In this document: positions 7,850 through 16,310 of the stretch, in pieces
Numbering within the stretch: position 1 is the stretch's first letter
Layout of the letters: every line of letters begins with the position of its first letter
Origin: Lachnospiraceae bacterium
GTDB lineage: Bacteria > Bacillota > Clostridia > Lachnospirales > Lachnospiraceae
Assembly (NCBI GenBank): GCA_017441265.1
Contig: JAFRYE010000078.1
Location: 1-36,055 of the forward strand
Length of the DNA: 36,055 bases
Direction of reading: 5' to 3'
Position numbers and translations under genes: made by a program
Notes under the pieces: model-generated
What the model saw: only the letters and a program-made list of their open reading frames with translations
Database searches by the model: none
What the model was told of the DNA's origin: nothing

Positions 7850-10807
7850 TTACCCTCGCAGGCTGCGGCTTTCGAGGAAGAGATCCCCGCATTCCTTCGC
7901 CGTGCTCTCCGTCGCGAGTGCCGCGCGATATCCCTGCGCCAAAACTGCTTTGATCATCGGCGCGAGCGCCTTCAATTGATCGTTCGTAACCGACAAAATC
8001 TCGTCGCGAACCTTCTGCCACTGTTCCTTCGTCAGGCCGCTGGTGTAACGGCTCATGGCCGTTCCGAGGCGCGACGCCGGCGTGAACGGAATATCCATAT
8101 CGGCGATGGTGCCGATGATGTACTTGGTGATCTCATTTTCGCTGAGAGAAAGGTTTGCGACGTAGTCCGCCGCGCCGTCGAAGGCCTTGTACGACTCGCG
8201 GCAGTTCGGGTCGCGGTACGTCACGAAGAACACGTCTCCCGAGAACATGCCGAAGCCCTGCATCGCGCCGTACGCGCCGCCGAGAACGCGGATCTTCGTC
8301 CACAGATAATCCCTCGACAGGATCGTGTTGAGGACGGCGTACGCGCCGCTGTACGTGTAGCCCGCCTTGCGGAAGTTGCCCGCCGCGCAGTTGTATTGCA
8401 CGTTGCCTGCGTAGGTGAGAACCTCATTTTTCTTCGCAAAATGATACCCGCCCTCCCAGGGCAGTATCGATCCGACCGCACCCGGCTCCTCCGGGGGCAG
8501 TTCCGCGAGAAGCTTCGGAATCTCCGACAGAGCCTCCTTCGCCAACTCGAAGCCGCTCTCATCCGCCGCGATACCGATGCTCAGACGTTCGGTGCGGAAC
8601 ACGTGGGCGCGCATGCGCTTGAGGTTCGCCACAAGGTCGTCCTTGACGCTGTCGAAATCCGCGATCCATCGGCGGATCTGCGAATAGTAGTACTCGCCCG
8701 TGCTCACGTAGTTAAAGCGGGCCGCCGGGCTGAAGTAGGAGTAGGCAAGTCCGCGGGCTGTCGTGTGTCCGCGTCCCTCCATCGCCGAGGGAAGTCTCAC
8801 GGCAAGCTCCGCCAGGATCTCGCGGAGCCGGTCGGTATCGTCGTAGTGCGTGCGGCCGACGCCCTCCCAAAGGAGTTCGACGCCCTTCGGAAGCTTGCCG
8901 TCGAACACTTTGACGTTCATGACGTAGCTTGCGCGCATTTTCCCGATCTCGCCGGGCACTGCCGTCGCCTCGAGATGTCCGCCGATGGAGCCCGTGTAGT
9001 AGTTGGACTCATCCTGCAGTTCCGAATACGTAAAATGATCCGTATCCATGTACATAAACACATCCGAGAGAAGACCCAGATACGGCAGATCCTCCTCCGG
9101 GATGTCCGTCACGTCAAATCGCAGCTGGAGATATGTGATCCCGCCCGAGAACTGATCCACATGCACGAGCGGAAGTCCTTCCGCCGTCTTCTCCACCGCA
9201 TACGGCAGAGGCAGCTGCTGCGGGTCGATGTCCTCGCGTGAGAGCATCGGGATGCAGGCAAGTTCCTCCGGTGTCTCGGTGCGGCTCTGGAACTCCTTGA
9301 GCGCTTTGGTCTTCGCAACAAGCTCCTCGATCTCCTCGTCGCTCATCGCCGCCTTGCGCGCCGCCAGTTCCTTCGCAAGCGCCTCCTTCTCCTTCGTCGC
9401 GAGTCCCTGCTCCGGCGTCATCACAACGAACGCAGCATGGTCGCTGTCAAGGAATTCCTGAAGGAGCGCCTCGAAATACCCATTTTCCAGATCACGGCGA
9501 AGCTCGTCAAAAGCCCAACCCTTGTCGAGGCCGTCAAGCGCCGCATTTTCATCATAGAGATACGCCGACAACGACGTGAAACCGAACACGATTCCCTTCG
9601 GATACCCTCCGAAGTCCGCCTCGCGATAGGAGAATTCCATGCGGTTGATCGCTGCCTCGATACTGCGCTTGTTCACGCCCTTTTTGACGATGTCCGCGAC
9701 CGTCTCGCGGATGATCCGCAGAAACTCGTCCGCCATCTCCGGCTCGGTCTCCCTCGCCGTCACAGTCAGGATCGGCTGTCTCTGATCCCCCTGAAAATAA
9801 CCGCTCACGTCATTGCCGATGCCGGCATCGATGAGCGCCTTCTTCACCGGTGCGCCCGGGATGCTGAAGAGCAGGTTCGCCAGAATCTCCCATGCCGCCG
9901 CTTTCTTGATGTCCGGACCGTCGAACACTTTGACGCCGTACTCGAAGTACGTCTTCTCGTCCGTATCCTCGTCCTCCGAGACGGAGTAGGGAATATCGAT
10001 GCGAGAAAACCCGGTGGGCTTCTGAATTCCGACTTCGGAATCCACGGGGATGATATCGAATTTCGAGAGGTACTCCCGATCTAAGAACGTGAGCATCTCG
10101 CCCATGTCCGCATTGCCGTAAAGGTAGATATAGCTGTTTGCCGGAGAGTAGTACGTGCGGTGGAACTCAAGGAAATCCTCATAGCTCAGATTCGGGATTT
10201 CCTTCGGGTCGCCGCCGGACTCCACACCATAGGTGACATCCGGGAACATCGCCTTCATCAGCGCGAGATTCATGTTGCTCTCGGGGTCGGAGAAAACGCC
10301 CTGCATCTCGCTGTAGACGACGCCGTTGATCGTCAGATCGGCGTCCTTGCTCTCCATCTCATAGCGCCAGCCCTCCTGGCGGAAAATCTCCTCGCGCCGG
10401 TAAATGAGCGGATGCATCACCGCATCCATATACACGTCCACGAGGTTTCGGAAATCCTTGTCGTTGCAGCTCGCACAAGGATACATGGTCACGTCGGGCG
10501 CCGTGAACGCATTGATAAACGTCTTCAGCGATCCCTTTTCCATCTCCATGAAAGGGTCCTTCACGGGGTATTTTTCGGATCCCGCCAGCACCGAATGCTC
10601 GATGATGTGCGGAACTCCCGTGCCGTCTTTCGGCGTCGTTCGAAAAGCGATCGCGAACACTTTGTTCGGGTCGTCATTGGCCAGCAGAACGATGCGGGCG
10701 CCGCTCTTTTTGTGGCGCATCACAAGGCCGTCCGTTCCCTGATCTTTCAGGTATCTGTGCTCAACCCGCTCATAGCCTTCGCAAGTGAACTTCTCCAAAT
10801 CTGTCAT
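7850..10807 (-). CDS. M16C family zinc metallopeptidase (presequence protease-like)
   Basis: The 985-residue protein is a full-length M16C peptidase, whose relatives (PreP/Cym1) degrade short peptides in a closed chamber made of two homologous halves. The inverted zinc motif HIIEH is at residues 67-71, and the third ligand is Glu167 in VVYSEMQG. No signal peptide is seen, so it probably clears peptides in the cytoplasm. GGAGG lies 12 bases before the ATG. It is the first gene of the packed minus-strand set leading into era and recO, and a terminator at 10847 separates it from the cohesin gene upstream. I could not find a clear promoter in the 40 bases before it. Confidence 0.93.
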   Translation of the reverse strand: MTDLEKFTCEGYERVEHRYLKDQGTDGLVMRHKKSGARIVLLANDDPNKVFAIAFRTTPKDGTGVPHIIEHSVLAGSEKYPVKDPFMEMEKGSLKTFINAFTAPDVTMYPCASCNDKDFRNLVDVYMDAVMHPLIYRREEIFRQEGWRYEMESKDADLTINGVVYSEMQGVFSDPESNMNLALMKAMFPDVTYGVESGGDPKEIPNLSYEDFLEFHRTYYSPANSYIYLYGNADMGEMLTFLDREYLSKFDIIPVDSEVGIQKPTGFSRIDIPYSVSEDEDTDEKTYFEYGVKVFDGPDIKKAAAWEILANLLFSIPGAPVKKALIDAGIGNDVSGYFQGDQRQPILTVTARETEPEMADEFLRIIRETVADIVKKGVNKRSIEAAINRMEFSYREADFGGYPKGIVFGFTSLSAYLYDENAALDGLDKGWAFDELRRDLENGYFEALLQEFLDSDHAAFVVMTPEQGLATKEKEALAKELAARKAAMSDEEIEELVAKTKALKEFQSRTETPEELACIPMLSREDIDPQQLPLPYAVEKTAEGLPLVHVDQFSGGITYLQLRFDVTDIPEEDLPYLGLLSDVFMYMDTDHFTYSELQDESNYYTGSIGGHLEATAVPGEIGKMRASYVMNVKVFDGKLPKGVELLWEGVGRTHYDDTDRLREILAELAVRLPSAMEGRGHTTARGLAYSYFSPAARFNYVSTGEYYYSQIRRWIADFDSVKDDLVANLKRMRAHVFRTERLSIGIAADESGFELAKEALSEIPKLLAELPPEEPGAVGSILPWEGGYHFAKKNEVLTYAGNVQYNCAAGNFRKAGYTYSGAYAVLNTILSRDYLWTKIRVLGGAYGAMQGFGMFSGDVFFVTYRDPNCRESYKAFDGAADYVANLSLSENEITKYIIGTIADMDIPFTPASRLGTAMSRYTSGLTKEQWQKVRDEILSVTNDQLKALAPMIKAVLAQGYRAALATESTAKECGDLFLESRSLRG

Positions 10808-10846
10808 AAACTGTATTTTCCTCCGTATCAGTCGGTTTAATCATCG

Positions 10847-10873
10847 AAAAGGGCGCTTTGCGGCGCCCTTTTT
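10847..10873 (-). terminator. Intrinsic terminator of the cohesin-protein gene
   Basis: AAAAGGGCGC (10847-10856) and GCGCCCTTTT (10863-10872) form a perfect ten-base stem with a six-base loop, flanked by A and T runs. It lies seven bases past the stop of the cohesin gene. Confidence 0.9.
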
Positions 10874-10879
10874 GCCGTA

Positions 10880-12547
10880 TCAATAATCATCGTCATCCTC
10901 GTCGTCCGGCTCCTCTTCATCGTCGTCGAACAACCGCGGATCAAAGGTCTCGTCCATCGCGTACGCCTCCCGCATCTTCATCGAGCTGCGGCTCTCTCTC
11001 TTGCGACGGCGTCCCGACAGGATCAACAAAACAAACAAAATAATACTTAAGAGCAGTAACCCCGCAATAATCGCAGCACCGATCTGCTCGCGGTTCGACA
11101 GGCTCTTGACAAGCGCCCACAGACCGCCGCCCTTCGTGTCGGCCGAGCGCGTCGGAGCAGCCTCCGAATTCGGCTCGTCCGCAGGAGTCGGTGTCTCCCC
11201 GGGCTCCTCCAAAGCGCCGGTGGGTTCGTCCTGCTCGCCCGGCGTCACCGTCGGCGAGATATCCGATCCGGGGTCCGGCGTAGGCGTCGGCTCCTGCGTT
11301 GACGGCGCACGGTAGGCGTTCTCATGGAACCGCTGAACCGTCCCGTCCTCCGTATCGTACAGATACCACCCGTTGCCGCCGGAAGGATTTCTCAGATATA
11401 CCAGGCAGAGCGTGCCGTCCGCATCCATGCGGTACACGGTCGTCTGCCCTCCGAAGAGCTCCGCGCTCTCCTCGGTAAAGCCGTCCGGAACAACCTCTCC
11501 CGCCGGCTTTTCGATGCAGATGTAGCGCCGAGCGTCGCTCTCGATCGTCCGAAGCGGATAATACGTCTTCTCTCCGGCACTGTCATCCATCACATATAAT
11601 TTTCCGTCGTCCATCTGGACGAGTTTCATCGTTCCGTCCTCATCGGATGCGACCGCCACATGAAATCCGTCAAAGTCCTGCGCCTCCGCGGAAAATCCAT
11701 CCGGAAGGTTCTGCGTGATTTCATCCGACAGCGTGCGTACCTCGCCGCCGATCGTCACCGTAAGTCCGGGAGTCGGCGAAGCGGAAGGGCTCGGCGTCGG
11801 CGTGGGGGTATTGGTCGGAGTAGGTGTATTCGTCGGTGCCGGTCCTCGGTTGACCGCAATCTTATAGATTTTCTTCGTCTTACCGTCCTCAGCCGTGACC
11901 GTAACCGTAACTGTGTTTTTGCCTTCCTTCAGGTTTTTGTTACCCGAAACGGACACTTTTGCTTTGCTGTCCTCAGCCTTTGCGGACACAGAGACAGAAC
12001 TCTTTTTTCCATCAAGATCCATGGAATACTCATAGGTTTCCTTGGAAAATGTCGGTGATATTTTTCCTTCCTCAACCGAGAGACTCTTCAAAAACGCATT
12101 TGTCGACGGTACGTAAGGCGGCTTGATAGTAATCGTGCCGTTGCTTACTTTAGTCCCACCTTCAAAAGCATCTCCACCATTTAACGGAAGGATATCAACG
12201 CCGGAAGCTTTAATGGTCGCAGTACCTTCTTTTTTTCCTTTAAACTTGTACGTATATGTTTTACTCTTCTCGGAGATGTCCGAATCCAGTTCCTGAATTG
12301 TACCGTTTTTTCCTTCGCACTCCAAAAGGGAAGTATCATACGTCAAAGTAAATCCGACAATTCCAATTGCCTCCGGAGCGCTAACTTTCACCGTTACCTT
12401 AACGGTTTCGCCAACCTCACAACTACCGCTTGAAATTGTAAGTGTCGCCGGAGTTGCTGCGAGCACTGTTCCCTTCATCTCTCCTACCATACCGACAAGT
12501 AAACAGATTGTCAGCAGGATTCCCAATAATCTTCTGTGGAGTTTCAA
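10880..12547 (-). CDS. Membrane-anchored surface protein with cohesin-like and cadherin-like domains
   Basis: Order in the 555 residues: signal peptide (1-30), cohesin-like domain (about 34-142, with SCEVGETVKVTVKV and GTATIKASGV), cadherin-like beta-sandwich of the PF12733 kind (149-235), Thr/Pro linker (236-262), a domain made of two PDGF-containing repeats (about 263-412), a second linker, a membrane helix (about 489-511) and a very acidic cytoplasmic tail. Cohesins bind dockerins, and the gene immediately upstream encodes a dockerin, so this is a likely membrane scaffold for that enzyme. I chose TTG at 12547 because AAGGGAG lies eight bases ahead and a clean signal peptide follows; an upstream ATG at 12613 has no ribosome site. 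The first half is AT-rich and the second half GC-rich. Confidence 0.8.
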   Translation of the reverse strand: MKLHRRLLGILLTICLLVGMVGEMKGTVLAATPATLTISSGSCEVGETVKVTVKVSAPEAIGIVGFTLTYDTSLLECEGKNGTIQELDSDISEKSKTYTYKFKGKKEGTATIKASGVDILPLNGGDAFEGGTKVSNGTITIKPPYVPSTNAFLKSLSVEEGKISPTFSKETYEYSMDLDGKKSSVSVSAKAEDSKAKVSVSGNKNLKEGKNTVTVTVTAEDGKTKKIYKIAVNRGPAPTNTPTPTNTPTPTPSPSASPTPGLTVTIGGEVRTLSDEITQNLPDGFSAEAQDFDGFHVAVASDEDGTMKLVQMDDGKLYVMDDSAGEKTYYPLRTIESDARRYICIEKPAGEVVPDGFTEESAELFGGQTTVYRMDADGTLCLVYLRNPSGGNGWYLYDTEDGTVQRFHENAYRAPSTQEPTPTPDPGSDISPTVTPGEQDEPTGALEEPGETPTPADEPNSEAAPTRSADTKGGGLWALVKSLSNREQIGAAIIAGLLLLSIILFVLLILSGRRRKRESRSSMKMREAYAMDETFDPRLFDDDEEEPDDEDDDDY

Positions 12548-12617
12548 GTCTTTTTCTCCCTTCACTGTACCACTTTCATGCTGATTACCCGGTTTCAGCC
12601 CTGGGCTGAGCATATCG

Positions 12618-15041
12618 TTACTGTTTTTGAACTATTGCGGAAATACCAAGAATATGACGTTTTACATACAATAAATCAAGCGCGGAAATTCCGTCCCCGG
12701 TTTTCACATCCCCGGCACTCAAGAACACACCTGAGAGACTGTTGATTCCAAGTATGTGCCTCTTAACATACAAAAGATCAAGAGCGGTAATTGCTCCGTC
12801 ACCGTTGACGTCGCCGTAAACAATTATCGGAATACTGAAATGTTCCGTTTTCAGCAACCAACCGGTTCCGATGTTACCTTCCGTCACCTCTTCTCCCTTC
12901 GCATTCAGAAGTGTCGCCTCTCCCCCGCTGATGGCTATTTCCTTAAGAAATTCTGCGACACTTGTACCGGGATCAATGTTAGATATCGACTGCTCTGTCA
13001 CCTGATATTTCTTCGATGTGATTGTCTCCTTCTCCGGTGTCGGCGTCGGCGTAAACGTTGGAGTCACCGTCGGTGAAATTGAAGGTGTCACAGGGATACT
13101 TGTTGGCTCTTCAGTAGGAGTCACCGTAGGCGAAATAATAGGAGTCGGAGGAATACTCACCGGAGCCTCGGTAGGAATCGGCGTGGGCGTCACTATTGTT
13201 TCCTCGATAGGGGTCGGTGTCACACTTGGATTCACACCCTCGCCCTTACGCAAAATCTTTAGCGTATATTTCACAACTCTTCCGTTTTGAGCCCTGCATC
13301 GGATAGTGTATGTGTTTTCCCCATACAAAATTTTAATCTCACCTGCGCCGACAATTTGAGTAGTTTTTGCCAGAGGTTTTACCTCGACATTCAGAGTTTC
13401 AACGTTTTCCTCTACAGTGAATTTGTACTCAAGTTTGTTCCACGCAAATGCCGGAGAAAGTTCCACACCCTCAATAGAGATACTTGCAAGATAAGGATTC
13501 GGATTGCCATCGCCTGTAGGGCGTGCACATGGGGTCACAGGCATATTCTTATATACCGGAATTATGAAAACAAACGGAGTCTCAATCGCAGAAGCAACTG
13601 TCTCATCACCAGTCGCATCGTCCTTAAGAAGGCCAGCGTAGTACATGTATGATTCCTCATACAACGCAGTTACCAAGGACATGTATTGATGACTGTATCG
13701 CGCATCGATCTTGCCGTTATCAGGATTTTTCTTCGGAGCAACATTATACCTCTGATAATATGGTGTATTCTGTCCCTTTTTTATGTATTCATTGGCGATA
13801 CGAATTGCGCCGCCAATAATCGCTTTGGCTCGCGTGTTCCACGGCCGCAGATCATCATAACCTTGTTTAGCGATAATATCAGGCATTTTCTCAGGCTGGG
13901 GACTCGCGAAACTCAGTCCAGACTCAATTACCCCCATACCGTTGTGCGCATACGCATTGAAGTTATAATAATTGTAAATCCCAACATATTTGAGTTTTCC
14001 ATCGTATAATGATACAACACCATTTCCTTGCATTATGACAGAATTATTGACCTCATGTACACTACGTGTAGCAAGAAAATACGGGTTCACACCAGACTGT
14101 TCCGCCGCTTGCATAAAAAGAGCTGCGTGAGTAGTCCCTTCAACCTCTTTACTAAAAGTATTCTTGCTGTCTCCTGTTGCTACGGGATCATACTTGTCGA
14201 GGATGCGCTCCACTCCTGTAATCGTCTGTACACTCGGGTTATAGTCCAACTCCTCAAACATAAAAATAGTACTCTCCGCAAGGAAATTACGGGGATCCAT
14301 ACAATAAGCAAGCATCTCTTTTGAAACCTGCGCGTACCGACTGTCTTCCAAAACCCAGCCGCCGTCTTTAAGGCCGCCGTTACCGTCAGAGACTGCATAG
14401 TTATAGTCCTTCTGTGCAAGAGATTTCCAGCTACTCAAATAATCAGTTTTATTATTTGAGATGGATGCTCCCTCGTTGAATTCGGCATTGACAGCCGTAT
14501 TCCAGTCCAAATCTAAGATTTCCGCTCGGAACGTCCATGTCGGATTCCACTGATGCACTGCCCTTAATACTTTTCTGTACGACTCAGGAAAACCTTGTGC
14601 ATCTAGCGCTGCTTCAAATTCAGCGTCATAAGCGTTTTCATCAAATTCCAACAGGGTATCCGTCTTACTGACAACCATCTTTACATATCCGGTAAGATCC
14701 TTCTCATCGCCATAGTCGAACTGGATTTGTGCCCACTCTCCACTTGTGTGGCTCACGGTTTTTAGAACATGAACAATCGTAGCAGGTGTCAATTGTATCG
14801 GATTGCCGTTTTTATCCTTAACCTGTTCACTTGCAGAACCGGGAGCTACTCTTACATTAAGGCCGTAGGGATAGTTGACATATGCAGCCATCACCTCAGA
14901 CCCCAGTTCACCTGTTTCCTCATCGGCGTTAGCAGTCCGTTCAGACGTATTCCAAATGCCACACGGAAACAGCAGCGAAATAAACATCATCGCTGTCAGC
15001 AACCACGCCCAAATCTGTTTTTTCGTTCCTTTCCGCTTCAT
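12618..15041 (-). CDS. Secreted SH3/glucosaminidase-domain protein with C-terminal dockerin
   Basis: The 807-residue protein has a signal peptide (about 1-39), a bacterial SH3-like domain (about 58-125), an N-acetylglucosaminidase domain (about 240-470; AEQSGVNPYFLATRSVHEV, with probable catalytic Glu330), a cadherin-like sandwich (515-598), a Thr/Pro linker, a small beta domain (about 678-742) and a dockerin (743-800). It should cut glycan strands of peptidoglycan outside the cell. The dockerin has two copies of GD-x-GDG-x-ISALDLLYVKRHILG type; the first loop has Asp744, Asn746, Asp748 and Asp755, while the second reads DVKTGDGISALD and lacks standard ligands at positions 3 and 5. GGAGGAG lies eight bases before the ATG at 15041. 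It follows dapF by 84 bases with no clear terminator. Confidence 0.87.
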   Translation of the reverse strand: MKRKGTKKQIWAWLLTAMMFISLLFPCGIWNTSERTANADEETGELGSEVMAAYVNYPYGLNVRVAPGSASEQVKDKNGNPIQLTPATIVHVLKTVSHTSGEWAQIQFDYGDEKDLTGYVKMVVSKTDTLLEFDENAYDAEFEAALDAQGFPESYRKVLRAVHQWNPTWTFRAEILDLDWNTAVNAEFNEGASISNNKTDYLSSWKSLAQKDYNYAVSDGNGGLKDGGWVLEDSRYAQVSKEMLAYCMDPRNFLAESTIFMFEELDYNPSVQTITGVERILDKYDPVATGDSKNTFSKEVEGTTHAALFMQAAEQSGVNPYFLATRSVHEVNNSVIMQGNGVVSLYDGKLKYVGIYNYYNFNAYAHNGMGVIESGLSFASPQPEKMPDIIAKQGYDDLRPWNTRAKAIIGGAIRIANEYIKKGQNTPYYQRYNVAPKKNPDNGKIDARYSHQYMSLVTALYEESYMYYAGLLKDDATGDETVASAIETPFVFIIPVYKNMPVTPCARPTGDGNPNPYLASISIEGVELSPAFAWNKLEYKFTVEENVETLNVEVKPLAKTTQIVGAGEIKILYGENTYTIRCRAQNGRVVKYTLKILRKGEGVNPSVTPTPIEETIVTPTPIPTEAPVSIPPTPIISPTVTPTEEPTSIPVTPSISPTVTPTFTPTPTPEKETITSKKYQVTEQSISNIDPGTSVAEFLKEIAISGGEATLLNAKGEEVTEGNIGTGWLLKTEHFSIPIIVYGDVNGDGAITALDLLYVKRHILGINSLSGVFLSAGDVKTGDGISALDLLYVKRHILGISAIVQKQ

Positions 15042-15059
15042 CACAAGGTCTCCTCCATT

Positions 15060-15080
15060 ATGCACTGCAAATGCACTGCA
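15060..15080. repeat. Two ATGCACTGCA direct repeats ahead of the dockerin gene
   Basis: ATGCACTGCA occurs at 15060-15069 and 15071-15080, so the spacing is one helical turn. They end about ten bases before the ribosome site of the dockerin gene. This could be a regulator site or chance; I see no clear -35/-10 pair here. Confidence 0.4.
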
Positions 15081-15125
15081 TATTTCCTTGCACACCGCTG
15101 ACTTTCATCGTCATTGCTTTCTCAA

Positions 15126-15971
15126 TTATTCCTCCGGCCAGTCGATCTCGCCTTCGAACACCGTAACTGCCGGTCCCGTCATAAAGACGGTATCGCTCTC
15201 CCGGTCGTACACGATCCGAAGATCGCCGCCGAGCAGATGAACCAGAACTTCCGAATCCGTAAGGCCGAGCAGGTAGCAGGCAAACGCCGAGGCGCAGGCG
15301 CCCGTGCCGCAGGCCATCGTCTCTCCCGAGCCGCGCTCCCAGACGCGCATGTTGATCTCGCCGCGGTTGAGCACCTCGACAAACTCGGTGTTCACGCCCT
15401 CGGGGAACAGCGGGGCGCGCTCCACCTGCATACCGAGGCCGCGGACGTCCGTGTCCGCCGTGCTCTCCACCGGAATTACCGCGTGGGGATTGCCCATTGA
15501 CACCGCAGTGAACGCATACTCCCGGCCGTCGAGGGTGATCGGTCGGCCGATCGCGGGATAGTCCGCATTCAGAGGGATCTCCTCGGGGCTCACCGAGGGA
15601 TGTCCCATATCCACCGTGACCTCGCTGACCAGACCGTTGTCCGTGCGAAGGGACAGCTTCTTCACGCCGGAGAGCGTCTCGACCGTGATCTCGGTCTTGT
15701 CCGTCAGCCCCTTGTCGTAGACGAATTTGCCGACGCAGCGGATACCGTTCCCGCACATGCGCCCCTGGCTTCCGTCGAGGTTGTACATCTCCATAAAGAA
15801 ATCCGCCTTGTCGCTGGGCCGGATCAAAATGATGCCGTCTCCGCCGATGCCCGTGTGCCGGTCGCTCATGGCGATCGCCGCCTCCGTGCTCCGCGGCAGC
15901 ATCTCCTTCGTACAATCAAAGTAAACGTAATCGTTGCCGCAACCGTGCATCTTCGTAAAATGCCGCTTCAT
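15126..15971 (-). CDS. dapF: Diaminopimelate epimerase
   Basis: This enzyme converts LL- to meso-diaminopimelate, the precursor of lysine and of the peptidoglycan cross-link, without a cofactor. Both catalytic cysteines are present: Cys73 in RMCGNGIRC and Cys221 in MACGTGACASA. It has 281 residues, normal for the family, starting MKRHFTKMHGCGNDY. GGGAGGAG lies seven bases before the ATG; the longer open frame to 16076 is not needed. It has its own promoter and may read on into the wall-hydrolase dockerin gene. asd, an earlier enzyme of the same pathway, is about 15 kb away. Confidence 0.97.
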   Translation of the reverse strand: MKRHFTKMHGCGNDYVYFDCTKEMLPRSTEAAIAMSDRHTGIGGDGIILIRPSDKADFFMEMYNLDGSQGRMCGNGIRCVGKFVYDKGLTDKTEITVETLSGVKKLSLRTDNGLVSEVTVDMGHPSVSPEEIPLNADYPAIGRPITLDGREYAFTAVSMGNPHAVIPVESTADTDVRGLGMQVERAPLFPEGVNTEFVEVLNRGEINMRVWERGSGETMACGTGACASAFACYLLGLTDSEVLVHLLGGDLRIVYDRESDTVFMTGPAVTVFEGEIDWPEE

Positions 15972-16047
15972 ACGCCGTCTCCTCCCGCACTTCACTTCTA
16001 TTCTAAAGGGTACACTACCACATATTATCACATACGAAACCAGTGTC

Positions 16048-16076
16048 ATTGTATGTCCTAACGCCCAAAAAGTCAA
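16048..16076 (-). promoter_or_regulatory. Promoter of dapF
   Basis: TTGACT (16076-16071) and TACAAT (16053-16048) on the minus strand are 17 bases apart. The leader to the ATG is about 70 bases, too short for a lysine riboswitch. Confidence 0.8.
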
Positions 16077-16206
16077 GCCGCTGTCACCCCGGACGCCGTT
16101 TCACCGCCGGCACATGGAGGACCCGTTTTCCGCAAAATGGTGTCGCATAATGCGTCATCCCGTGAAATTTTCCGTGTTTCTCGAGCGTTTGCGAAACAGC
16201 ATATGA

Positions 16207-16235
16207 TTGACTTTTCGCAAAATCAATGGTATTCT
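16207..16235 (+). promoter_or_regulatory. Promoter of the first CBM-like lipoprotein
   Basis: TTGACT (16207-16212) and TATTCT (16230-16235) are 17 bases apart, about 75 bases ahead of the ATG at 16311. Together with the dapF promoter this makes the 340-base gap 15972-16310 a divergent control region. The stretch 16077-16206 between the two promoters holds no convincing gene; it contains one CGGAAAAT word (16167-16174). Confidence 0.75.
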
Positions 16236-16310
16236 TGTCGCAGTGTAAGGGCTTGTTTTTCGGACATGTCCCGCATTTGCATTTTTCCATTCAAGGAGGG
16301 GTTTACCACC

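Noticed and set aside
7824-8021. N-terminal extension of era by 66 residues
   Set aside because: The extension overlaps the end of the peptidase gene in another frame, has no family similarity, and the internal ATG has a ribosome site.
7976-9241. 421-residue open frame opposite the M16C peptidase, and 518 residues opposite pepF (21027-22583)
   Set aside because: Both are antisense shadows; their Arg/Val-rich composition is what complementing GC-rich codons produces.
16084-16290. Minus-strand 68-residue Cys-rich frame between dapF and the first lipoprotein
   Set aside because: It runs across the lipoprotein promoter and has no ribosome site or known motif.
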